Source: JBMYQA01 sp049600855 (GTDB taxonomy: Bacteria; Bacteroidota; Bacteroidia; Cytophagales; Flammeovirgaceae). From it: DNA of 48,957 nucleotides. How positions within the stretch are numbered: the first letter of the stretch is position 1; each line of letters opens with the position of its first letter. Shown here in pieces: positions 1 to 11,300 of this stretch. Position numbers and translations under genes: made by a program. The DNA lies in NCBI GenBank assembly GCA_049600855.1, contig JBMYQA010000008.1, forward strand, positions 1 to 48,957, read 5' to 3'. The notes beneath the pieces were generated by a model. The model made no database searches. It saw nothing but the letters and a program-made list of their open reading frames with translations, and was not told the DNA's origin.

Positions 1-1991
1 GAGATGGACTCGCTAGAGCTTACCATAATCAAAAAGAATTGACTGACGAGAAGTTTATTCCCAACCCTTTTGCTACGGAAACGAGTGGCGAACGCTTATA
101 TAAATCAGGAGATTTGGCCAGATGGTTACCGAATGGAAGTATTGAATATGTAGGCCGTAAAGATCAACAAGTTAAAGTAAGGGGGTACCGAATTGAGCTT
201 GGAGAAATTGAAAGCCAACTCAATCAGCTAGATGGCGTAGGGGATTGTAGCGTGGTAGTACAACAGACACGCCATTTGGATAAACAGTTGGTCAATTTCT
301 TTGTGCCTGATCTGGAAGCACTCAAGCAAAAAGAAGATGAGTTATGCTTGGAGCAGGTCAGCAACTGGGAGAGTATTTATGAAAAAGAATATGGCGAAGC
401 GGAAGGCTTTGAAGATGATTTTAACATCACAGGTTGGGTAGATACCTTCACCAATCAACCCATTCCCGAAGTGCAAATGCGCGAATGGCTTCAAGATATT
501 TCAGGTTTTATTCTTCGGCGAAATCCTAAAAAAGTCCTTGAAATCGGTTGTGGTACAGGCTTAATCTATTATCAATTAATTGATCATATTCAGGAATATA
601 TTGGAACAGATTTATCGCAAGTTTGTGTAGATCAACTGTCAAACTCATATCAAAAGAATAGTGAAAACTATCCTTTAAGTTCATTTACCGCATGTCCTGC
701 ACACGCCATTCAATTGCCCGAAAATACCCAAGTAGATACAATCATTATCAACTCAGTGGTGCAGTATTTTCCAGGGGCATCTTATTTAGAAGATTTATTA
801 ACGCATTGCTTCAAGTATTTTGATGGCACAGGGCAAATTATTCTTGGAGACATTCGAGATAACCGACTACAAACGGGATTCAAGGGAAGAATTAAGTTAG
901 CTAAGCTAGCCACATCAGCTAACTTAGATGACTTTGCTTGGGAAGTAGAGCAAGAAATCTTGAAAGATAATGAGCTGTGTATTTCGCCTACCTATTTCTA
1001 TCAATTGCAAGCAAAATATCCACCGCTTAGTCATGTTGAGCTAGAGTGGAAACAAGGAGATGGCGTAAATGAGATGATGCTATATCGCTATAATGCGGTG
1101 TTACACATTGGGGAAAAGCAAGGCGTGAGTCAAGTTGACTGGCAAGATTGGGCAAATGGGAAACAGGCAGAGTATTTTCAAGAACGCATTCACCAAGAGG
1201 TTGAACAGCTTGCGCTAACGAATGTGCCCGTCACTCGATTATGGAAGGAGTTGGAAATTCATACTGCCATTCAAGAAAATAAATTGGCTACACTAGAAGA
1301 GTTGAGCCGACTCACAGAAGCGCCAAATGCCGCGATGCAACAGGCACAAGCGCTCTTTAAATTAGCACAAGATAAAGGCTATCATGTACGGTTCATCATG
1401 ACCGAAAATCCTTTCGTGATGGACGTGATGCTATCAAAGCAAACAAATACACAGCTGCTCGAAAGCAGGTATGTGGTTGATGCAAATGCATTACATCAAA
1501 ATGCTACAAACTTTCCGCTATTTGAAGAAGCAGCACTTGTGATTCAGAAGGAGATGAAGGAAGCGCTTAGTACACAATTACCAGCATATATGCTTCCAGA
1601 TAAGCATATCGCACTGCAGCAACTGCCATTAACGGCAAATGGAAAGGTTAATAAGCGGTTTTTACAGCAGGTACAGTTAAAGTCGCTGGCGCGATCGGCA
1701 CAGAAAGCGTATAGCCATGCACGCAATGAGACCGAAAAAGCTTTAGTGAAAATATGGGAAGAGCTTTTACAGTTTGAAGGGATTGGAATAGAAGACAACT
1801 TCTTTGAGTTAGGAGGACATTCTTTATTGGCAACTAGGGTGGTTTCCGCCATTCGGAAAGAAATGGGAATTGTGCTACCAATTAAAGCCATGTTTGAATT
1901 CAAGTGCATTGCCAACTTGAGTGAATACATTGACTTGATGACGGCTAGCACGGTTGAAGCGGAAGAAGAAACAGAAGTTATTGATATCTAG
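1..1991 (+). CDS. NRPS subunit 1, 3' part: A domain interrupted by an N-methyltransferase, then carrier domain (5' truncated)
   Basis: C-terminal end of an NRPS subunit that activates one amino acid and N-methylates it before condensation. The frame is open from base 3 and already encodes A-domain sequence (DGLARAYHN...), so the true start lies left of the window; the TTG at 39 is not a start. Visible in order: A7/A8 region (YKSGDLARWLP, GRKDQQVKVRGYRIELGEIE), an SAM-dependent N-methyltransferase inserted between A8 and A9 (glycine motif VLEIGCGTG at 534-560), A9 (LPAYMLP), A10 (LTANGKVNKR, with the catalytic Lys), and a T domain with LGGHSLL (phosphopantetheine Ser codon at 1821-1823). The pocket residues are outside the window, so the substrate is unknown. 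The protein ends in an acidic tail, EEETEVIDI, which I interpret as a docking peptide for the beta-hairpin domain that opens the next gene. There is no E or TE domain. Call is firm; substrate is open. Confidence 0.95.
   Translation, partial: DGLARAYHNQKELTDEKFIPNPFATETSGERLYKSGDLARWLPNGSIEYVGRKDQQVKVRGYRIELGEIESQLNQLDGVGDCSVVVQQTRHLDKQLVNFFVPDLEALKQKEDELCLEQVSNWESIYEKEYGEAEGFEDDFNITGWVDTFTNQPIPEVQMREWLQDISGFILRRNPKKVLEIGCGTGLIYYQLIDHIQEYIGTDLSQVCVDQLSNSYQKNSENYPLSSFTACPAHAIQLPENTQVDTIIINSVVQYFPGASYLEDLLTHCFKYFDGTGQIILGDIRDNRLQTGFKGRIKLAKLATSANLDDFAWEVEQEILKDNELCISPTYFYQLQAKYPPLSHVELEWKQGDGVNEMMLYRYNAVLHIGEKQGVSQVDWQDWANGKQAEYFQERIHQEVEQLALTNVPVTRLWKELEIHTAIQENKLATLEELSRLTEAPNAAMQQAQALFKLAQDKGYHVRFIMTENPFVMDVMLSKQTNTQLLESRYVVDANALHQNATNFPLFEEAALVIQKEMKEALSTQLPAYMLPDKHIALQQLPLTANGKVNKRFLQQVQLKSLARSAQKAYSHARNETEKALVKIWEELLQFEGIGIEDNFFELGGHSLLATRVVSAIRKEMGIVLPIKAMFEFKCIANLSEYIDLMTASTVEAEEETEVIDI
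348..1500 (+). other. N-methyltransferase domain inserted in an A domain
   Basis: This insertion lies between the A8 and A9 motifs. It begins near VSNWESIYEKEYG and DFNITGWV, residues typical of NRPS N-MT domains of the cyclosporin and microcystin type. The SAM-binding loop VLEIGCGTGL is intact. It is followed by INSVVQYFPGASYLE and GDIRDNRL, and then by a segment ending NEMMLYRYNAVL, all in the order normal for the family. It would transfer a methyl group from SAM to the alpha-amino group of the residue loaded on the adjacent carrier. It is the only methyltransferase in the window. Boundaries are approximate. Confidence 0.9.
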
Positions 1992-2112
1992 GCAATCATC
2001 GGTTGTCGCATTCGCCACGGTGAGGTGCGTTTTACACGTGCAGAAGATCGTGGCAACTTCACACCAAGTTTTAATAAATACATCAAATAGTAAAATATAA
2101 AGGGGTCAAGCT
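1992..2112 (+). other. 121-bp gap between subunits 1 and 2
   Basis: This is the longest spacer in the window. Its first 65 bases or so are richer in G and C than the surrounding genes. The frame of the upstream gene stays open for 32 more codons after the TAG at 1989-1991, to a second TAG at 2088-2090; I recognise no protein in that extension. The 3' part is AT-rich and contains AAAGGGG about 9 bases before the ATG at 2113, the most Shine-Dalgarno-like site in the window. I see no terminator hairpin with a T-run and no convincing promoter, so the genes probably stay in one transcript. Confidence 0.5.
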
Positions 2113-2300
2113 ATGAAGCAATCTGTTGCTCAACTCGCCATCAAATTATTGTCGGAAGCCCAAAAAGAAGGTGTCCAACTATTTCTTGAGGGAGAAAAAC
2201 TACGTATGAGGGTGGTTAAAAACCGCAAATTAAGCCCTGATTTATTAGCCAATATTAAGGCTCATAAAGAAACCCTCGTTGATTTTCTTCAAACAGATTT
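2113..2300 (+). other. Beta-hairpin docking domain, subunit 2 (example of six)
   Basis: TubC-type N-terminal domain: an amphipathic helix ending in Gly (SEAQKEGV), a hairpin (LFLEGEKLRMRV), then a second and third helix (SPDLLANIKAHKETLVDFL). Equivalent domains open subunits 3 (13272), 4 (27575), 5 (35485), 6 (42092) and 7 (48747). In the family this fold binds the short C-terminal tail of the upstream NRPS or PKS partner; here that partner would be the tail EVIDI of subunit 1. Confidence 0.88.
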
Positions 2301-5300
2301 AGCTCAATTTGAGCAAGAAGAACACCAAGAGCATAAAATCAATCCACAAGAACGCCCTGAAGCGCTACCACTTTCTTTTGCCCAACAGCGATTGTGGTTT
2401 ATTGATAAACTAGAGCAAGGAACAAACTATCATATTCCGCTCGCACTTCGTTTTGTTGGCCAGCTAGATGAAACTGCATTAAAGCGTGCTTTTCATCAAC
2501 TTTTAGCGCGGCATGAAGTGCTTCGTACGGTATTTAGAGAACAAAACGGCATTCCCTACCAATACATTAGAAAGGCATCGGATTGGCAGCTTGAACGGGT
2601 AAGTTTTGAAGAGACAGGGGAAAAAGACATGGATCGAGTAATTGAGCTAGAAATTATTCGGCCATTTAACTTGGCCGAAGATTACATGCTCAGAGGCAAA
2701 CTCGTTCGGGTTTCTTCTGAGGAACACGTGTTGATTACAGTATTGCATCACATTGCGGCTGATGGTTGGTCTATGCCTATTTTCGCAAATGAATTGTCTA
2801 CCTTATATCGCGCAAACACAAAACAAGAAACGCCTCAGTTGCGAGCTTTACCCATTCAATATGCCGACTATGCGATTTGGCAAAACCAGCAAGTAGCTAC
2901 CTATGATCAGTCGCTAGTGTATTGGCAAAACCAACTGCAAGGCTTAGAGCCGATAAATTTACCTACCGACTTCCCAAGACCTTCGGTTGTGAGTAGGAGA
3001 GGACGTACCGCAAGCTTTGCATTTGATAAAACACTTATTCGTAAGCTCAAAGATTTTTCAAATCAACAAGGAGTTACGTTTTTTATGACCATGCTTAGCG
3101 GCTTCAACGTATTGTTGAACAAGTATACTGGTCAAGAAGATATCTGTGTGGGTTGCGGAATTGCAAATCGAACCCAAAGTGAAATTGAGCATTTGATTGG
3201 CTTTTTTGTCAACACATTGGCACTGCGAAATGATGTGAGTAATAACCCAAGTTTTTTGGAATTACTTGATCGGGTAAAGAAAACGACTTTAGATGCCTAT
3301 AAACACCAAGATGTACCTTTTGATAAGGTGGTAGAACATGTAGCAACGAGTAGAGATTTGAGTCGAGATAGCCTCTTCCAAATCTTATTTATGCTACAAA
3401 ATACACCAGAAGGACAAGAGGCGGATTGGGGAGATTTACAAGCCACTGAACTCGACTATGTTTATGACATGTCGAAGTTTGATATTACCCTGCACTTATA
3501 TGAGAAAGGGGAAGAGTTAGACCTCAAAATGGAATACTGTACGGATTTATTTTCGTCAGAAACCATTGCGCGTATGAAGGAACATTATGAAAATATACTT
3601 CATGCGCTCTTAGAAAACCCTGAGGCAAAAATTAGCGACTTAGCCATGCTTTCTAACCAAGAGGAGCACCAAGTACTTGCTGATTTTAATACGACAGATG
3701 TTGACTATCCTGCTGGTCAGCACATTGCTGATTTATTTGAGGAGCAAGTGGCGAAAGCACCAGCGCAAGTTGCACTTAATTTTGAGGGAGAAGTACTTAC
3801 TTATCAGGAACTCAATGAAAAGGCGAATCAGTTAGCGCATCACCTCTTACAACAAGGGGTTCAGGCAGGAGATTTTATTGGGGTGTGCATGGAACGTTCT
3901 ATGGAGATGATTATTGGTTTAGTGGGAATCTTAAAAGCAGGAGCAGCTTATGTGCCCATTGACCCAAGTTATCCTGAACAGCGCATTGGCTACATGCTTC
4001 ATGAAGCTGAAATGAAGTTGGTGCTGACCAATAAAGCGCATGAAGCATTGGTTGCCAAAGAAGGGATGGCAGTTTTTGTAGCAGATACTGATTGGGAAAG
4101 TGTAACTGTTCAATCGAGTGCTAACCCAACAAGAACGGTAAAAGGAACACATCCTGCTTATGTCATCTATACCTCTGGTTCTACTGGCCGACCTAAAGGC
4201 GTGGAAATGACCGTGCAAGCATTGGTTAACCTACTGTATTGGCAACAAGATGAGTTTCAAAATAAATCGCAGCGCTGTGTCTTACAATTTACCAGTTTGA
4301 GCTTTGATGTAAGCTTTCAAGAAATCTTTTCCACCTTATGTTTTGGCGGAAAACTGATCCTTATTCAAGAAACGCAACGCAGAGAACCCATTCAATTATT
4401 GGAGATCATTGAACAGCAGCAAATCACGCACCTGTTCATGCCTTTTATTGTATTGGATACCTTGGCCGAATCTGCCAAAGAAACCAATTTATATCCTACA
4501 AGCCTTGAGGAAATCATTACTGCGGGCGAGCAATTAAAGCTAACGCAAAGCATTCAGCAGCTCATCACAAAAACAGAATCGCAGCTGATCAATCAGTATG
4601 GGCCATCAGAAAGCCATGTAGTAAGTGCCTATACCGTAACACCTACTGATTTTACCGATCAACCGTTACCACCTATTGGCAAACCCATTGCGAATGTGCA
4701 GCTCTACATCTTAGATGCTTCACTAGGCGTATGTGGCGTAAACATCCCTGGTGAGTTATACATTGGAGGGATTGCCTTAGCAAATGGCTACGTGAATCGG
4801 GATGATTTGACCCAACAGCGTTTTATACAAATTTCGATTGGAGGCCGCACACAGCGGGTGTATAAAACAGGAGATTTGGTCAAATGGCTGCCCAATGGCG
4901 ATATTGAATATATCGGTCGAGCAGACGATCAAGTGAAAATTAGAGGTCATCGGGTAGAATTAGGAGAATTGGAAAGCGTACTGCAACAGTGCGAAGGGGT
5001 TACACAAAATGCGGTATTAGCTAAAAAAGACCAAAATGGCTTGAATTATTTGGCCGCTTATGTCGTGAAAACTACCGATACTGCTGAGGAAAACATCAAG
5101 GCTTACATGCAAAAGCTACTCCCCAGCTACATGCAGCCATCATTTTACATCTTTTTAGATCAGCTTCCTGTCACGCAAAATGGTAAAGTAAATAAGCGCG
5201 CATTGCCTGAGCCTGATCTCACGCAATTGGGAAATGAATATGTTGCGCCAAGTACAGCAACAGAAAAAGCCTTGGCAGCGCAATGGATAAAACTGCTAGG

Positions 5301-8300
5301 GGTGGAACAGGTGAGTGTGAAAGATAACTTTTTTGCCTTGGGAGGACACTCTTTGTTAGCCACGCGAGTAATTGCGGGTATCCGCAAAGAGATGAACATC
5401 ACACTAGCCGTACAAGATTTATTCTTGAAGCCTGTATTAAGGGATTTGGCAGCCTTTATTGATGCACAACAACAAGCAACGGCGGTCACAATTCCTGTGG
5501 CAGACAGAAGCAAGGATATTCCGCTTTCTTTTGCCCAAGAGCGTTTATGGTTTGTAGACAAGCTCCAAGGCAGTATGAATTACCACATTTGGTCGGTATG
5601 GAGGCTGAACGGTTCCGTAGATGCATCGATATTAGAGCAGGCATTGAAACAAGTTGTCGAACGACATGAAGTCTTAAGAACGGTATTTATTGAGGGGCAG
5701 GGCAAGGCCCATCAAGCGGTGATTGATGCAGCAAATTGGCGTTTGTTGACGATGGCTCCAGAAGGAGAGGTTGATGTAGAAGCTGTTTTACATGAAGAGA
5801 TTCATACACCTTTTGATTTAAGCAAAGATTATATGCTTCGAGCGCGATTGATTCAACAATCGTCAAATGAACACCTCTTACTACTAAACTGCCACCACAT
5901 TGCAACAGATGGCATTTCATTATCCATCCTCTATCAAGAGCTCAGTAAGAATTACGAGGCATTACAACAGGGAAAAGCGTCCAACTTACAGGATTTACCC
6001 ATTCAATATATTGACTATTCCGTATGGCAACGCGAGCAATTACAAGGCGCACAGTTTGAGCAAGAACTGAATTATTGGGAAGAGCAGCTCAGTGGATTGG
6101 AGCCACTCGACTTTCCTACTGATTTCAAACGGCCAACCGTTCGGGGAACAGCAGGTAAAATGGTTTACCGAGCCATTCCTTCTGGATTGAGTGAAAAAAT
6201 TAAAGCCCTAGCACAACAAGAAGGCGTAAGTAATTTTATGCTATTCTTGACTACGTTTCATATTTTGTTACATCGCTATACTGGGCAGGCAAGTAGCTGC
6301 ATTGGCGTACCGATTACAAATCGCTCGCAACCAGAGTTAGAGCAACTTATCGGTTTTTTTATCAATAACCTTCCAATGCGTTGCGATGTAGATGGAAAAG
6401 TGCCGTTTTCAACCTTACTTGCACAAGTGAAAGCGGCTACACTAGCAGCTTATGAGCACCAAGAAGTGCCATTTGAGAAAATGGTAGAACGTGTGGTGGA
6501 AACGAGAGATATGGGACAGAATCCGCTCTACCAAACCACCTTTACCTATCATAATTACGCGCAAACGGATGCTTTCGCTTTAGGAGAAGCCCAAGCGATA
6601 AAAGAAGACATTGCCATTTCCATTACCTTATTTGATCTCAGTTTCCACGTTACCGAAACACCTGAAGGCTTCCGTTTAGGAATTAACTACAGCACAGAGT
6701 TGTTTTTAGAAGAGCGCATTCAAAGGCTCACAGCACAAGTAGAAACGCTCTTAAATGCGATTGTATCCAACCCCAATCAGGAGGTTGCCAAATTGGAGTT
6801 ACTACCAGCTGATGAGCGCTTACTGTTAGTGGACACGCTGAACCAAACCAGCCAAGCATTTGAAGAGCGAACAGTGGTAGACAGTTTCCGCGTCAGCGCA
6901 AAGACTTATGCCCAAAAAGTGGCGATTGTTCATGAAGGCGAAACACTCAGTTATGGGGAGTTAGATGAAAAATCTAATCAACTAGCGGCTTACTTGTTGG
7001 AGCAAGGAATGACACCAGGCGATGTAGTTGGCGTATGCATGTATCGTTCAGCCACGATGCTGACCAGCTTTTTGGCGATCTTAAAGGCAGGAGGCGCTTA
7101 TTTGCCCATTGATCCTGAATACCCAGCGGAGCGCATCCAGTACATGATGGAAGATGCTGGTGTGAAGTTGGTCTTAACAGCTATGGAGTACAATCGGGAA
7201 ACCATGTTCTATGAAAGCTTGGTGCCTGAGCAAGCAGGTGTCAATAGCATATTGGTAGAGGATGATTGGGATGAAATTGAAAGTCAATCGACCACCACTA
7301 CGGATTACCAAATCAATACGCGTGATACAGCTTATGTGATTTATACCTCTGGTTCAACAGGAAAGCCGAAAGGGGTAATGGTATCGCATCAAGCACTTCA
7401 TAACTTAGTGAGTTGGCACCATGAAGCGTATCAAGTGACTGAACAGGCACATGCTACGATGATGGCAGGAGTTGGTTTTGATGCTTCTGTTTGGGAAGTA
7501 TGGCCTTATTTAGCTTGCGGGGCAACGATTTACACCGTGCCTGAAGACATTAAACTATCGCCTGATGAATTAGTTGAATTCTTCAAATCGCAAGAGATTA
7601 CACATAGTTTTGTGCCTACGGTGCTTGTTCCTGAGTTCGTAGCAAGTACGACCAATCAATCTTTACCCTTAAACTACCTATTAACAGGAGGTGACCGCTT
7701 GCCTCCCCTTGAATTGCAAGGCTTAGCTTATTCCATTGTCAATAATTACGGTCCAACGGAAAATGCGGTGGTAGCTACTTATTACTCACTCAACGGCAAA
7801 GAGGCGGGGCATCCACCAATTGGAAAGCCAATTTCGAATGCACAGGTATATCTTTTAGGGAAGTATAACGAGTTGGTACCCTATGGTGCCATTGGAGAAT
7901 TGTGTATCGGAGGAAAAAGCTTGGCAACGGGTTACCTCAATCAGGATACATTGACAGCAGAGAAGTTTATTTCACATCCTTTTGATTCGGATTCAACCAA
8001 ACGTCTCTATAAAACAGGTGATTTAGCGCGCTGGCTGCCTTCTGGTGACTTAGAATATTTAGGGAGAAAGGACGATCAAGTTCAAGTAAGAGGCTACCGA
8101 ATTGAGTTAGGTGAAATAGAGACTGTTTTACAGGAATTTCCTGCGATCAACCGATGTGTGGTACTCGTAAAAGAGACTTCTGAATTAACGAAAACATTGA
8201 TGGCCTACGCGCTGGTAGATGAAACATTCGATGCAGAAGAGGCTTTAAGTTACTTAAGACAGCAACTGCCTGACTACATGATACCTAGCTTAATTATTCC

Positions 8301-11300
8301 ATTGGAGTCTTTCCCACTAACCGCGAATGGAAAGCTAGATTACAAAGCACTGCCGCTACCTGAAAGCATTCAATCAGAAACGGATACCTATGTTGCCCCT
8401 CGTAACGTCACGGAAACTCAGTTAGCTGAGATTTGGAGCGACTTATTGCGTTCAAATAAAGTTGGTATTCACGATAATTTCTTCGCATTGGGTGGAGATT
8501 CCATCATCACCATACAAGTAGTCAACCGAGCGAAGCGCTTAGGGTATTCTTTACAAGCGCGTGACCTCTTTGAGCATCAAACAATTGCTTCGCTGGCTGC
8601 AATGATCTCTACCCAAACGGCTAATGAGACAGGGGAACAAGGCTTGTTGACAGGCGAGTCTGCTTTGACACCCATTCAAACCTGGTTTCTTGCCCAAGAT
8701 TATATGGGAATTGAACATTATAATCAGGCACTGTTATTTAAAATTGATAAAAGCATTTCGGCAAGCACCATTGAGCAAGCGATTCAAGCCTTGTGTAATC
8801 AACACGATGCTTTGCGCTTTGTATATGAACAGCAAAATGGTGTATGGACACAAGAGTATGGCACAAATCGTGGGAATTTTAGCATAGAAGACCTCACGCG
8901 GAAAAGTAGCTCAGAGCTGACTAATTCATTAATAGCCGTTTGTAATTACTATCAAACACAAATGAATTTAGAGCAAGGCAAGCTCGTGCAAACGGCACTT
9001 GTGCAAATGCCTGATTATGAAGCTGAAAATCGCTTATTTATTGCCATTCACCACTTGGCTGTAGATGGGGTTTCTTGGCGAATTATTATGGACGATTTGC
9101 AAACGGCTCTGGATGCGCTTATCGCCTCTCAAGAAGTAGCATTAGGCACAAAGACCGCTTCGTATCGAGAATGGGCTGAGGCCATACACAACTATGCACA
9201 AAGCAATCGCGCATTAAAACAACTTCCGTATTGGAAAAATACAGTTTCTATCGCTCAATCCTTTCCTACTGACAAACCCGTAAAGCGCGCTAACTGGGCA
9301 TCGGTGCATGAGATTACGGAGGTATTGCAGCCAACAGTTACCAAGTCGTTATTGCAAGAGGTCAATCAGGCGTATCGTACAGAAATTAATGATGTATTGC
9401 TAACCGCTTTATTTTACACCTTGCAAGAGTGGAGTGAAAACAAGCAATTGATGATTGGCTTAGAGGGGCATGGCAGGGAGGAAAGCGTTGGAAAAGTGAG
9501 TGTGGCAAATACAGTAGGATGGTTTACCAATATCTACCCCGTTACCGTCGATTTTTGGGAGGAAGCAAGTATGGTTGACCTACTGAAAGCGGTAAAAGAA
9601 AGGCTCCGTACCATTCCAGATAAAGGAATGGCTTATCAGGCAATGCGTTACCTTCATCCTTCCGAAGAGATTCGAAATAGCTTGCAGGTGGAACAATGGG
9701 ATGTATTATTCAATTACTTGGGTCAGTTCGATAACCTTTCGCAAAAAGAAAATCGCTTACAAATCAGCTCAGAAAAGACAGGACAAGGTTTTGGAGATGC
9801 CACTCCTTTCCATCATCATTTTATGATCAATTCTTTGATTACGGACGGGCAATTAGAAGTAACATGGAGCTATTCGGATGAAATGTATGAATCAGAAACG
9901 GTTCAGCAACTGGCGCAAGCATTTATTCAGAATTTAAGCAAATTAATTGAAGCATGTAAAGGCAAGGAACATCACCCAACTCCTGCCGATTATGGATTAG
10001 CAGGAAAAGTCTCCGCGAAAGAGCTTGATTATTTCTTAGCCCAACATGTTGAGGGCATTCCGCGCAGGGAGTCCATTGCCGATATTTACCCACTCAGCCC
10101 AATTCAAGAAGGCTTATTATTCCATGGTTTATTCGATTCATCTTCAACAGCCTATACCGAACAGTTTTGCTGTGATTTTAACATTGCTATTGACCTCAAT
10201 GCCTTCCAAGCTGCATGGGATTTAATTCTTCAACAACATTCAATCTTTAGAACAGCATTTTTGCATAAAGCACTAGCTGTGCCAGTTCAATGTGTGCATC
10301 ACGGGGTGAAAATGCCCGTGCATGTATTGGATTTGACTACCGAAACCCCTGAGAAACAAGCGGAAAAACTAGAACAGTTTTTAGTGGAAGACAAGCAATC
10401 GGGTTTTGCATTTGACCAAGCTCCTTTGATGCGAGTGACTTTGATCAAACTTTCAGCGCATCAGTATAAAATGGCTTGGACGCATCATCATATTTTACTT
10501 GATGGCTGGTCATTCTCAATTTTAACTACAAAACTGCTACGCTATTACGAAGCTTTTGCTCAAGGAGAATTTCCCGAAACTGAGCGTGAAGATAATTATC
10601 GCGATTACATCGACTACGTAAATAGCAAGGATGAATATGAGGTGGAAGATTTTTGGCGAAACTATGCAGTTGATATCACTACGCCTACATTTTTACCTTT
10701 TGTGTCGGATACCGTTCCGAACAGAAATAAGGGATTGGGTGAAATCAAAGAGTTGGAGTTTCATTTTGATGCTGAAATGAGTCAAAAAATTAATGACTTC
10801 TCCAAATCAGCTCATCTCACCATGAATACAGTGGTACAAGGCGTGTGGGCCTTGGTATTGTCTAAATACACAGGCAAGCAAGCTATTTCATTTGGTGTGA
10901 CTTCATCAGGTAGGCCCTCAGAATTAGCTTTTGCAGATGAACGTGTTGGCTTGTACATCAATACCATTCCGCTATTTACCCATGTGCCTTTCGAAAATGA
11001 TCTTCCCAATTGGTTGAGCAATTTGCAAAAAATGAGCACGGCTGCTCGCGAATTTCAATATACACCCATCAATACCATTCAACGTTGGACTTCCATTCAA
11101 GGAGAGTTATTTGATACCTTATTAGTGTTCGAAAATTATCCGATTAGTGAGGAAATCGAAAAAGACTGGGCCTTAAAAATGGATAATGTGGTATTGGAAG
11201 AGCATACGAATTACCTCTTAACCGTGATCGTATACATGCTGGATGAGTTGCACATTAAATTTAGTTATAACAGCAGTTTGTTAGACAGTGTGTATGTGGA

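Noticed and set aside
39..60. TTG at 39 as the start of subunit 1
   Set aside because: The frame is open to base 3 and encodes normal A-domain sequence (DGLARAYHN) upstream of it, so the gene begins outside the window.
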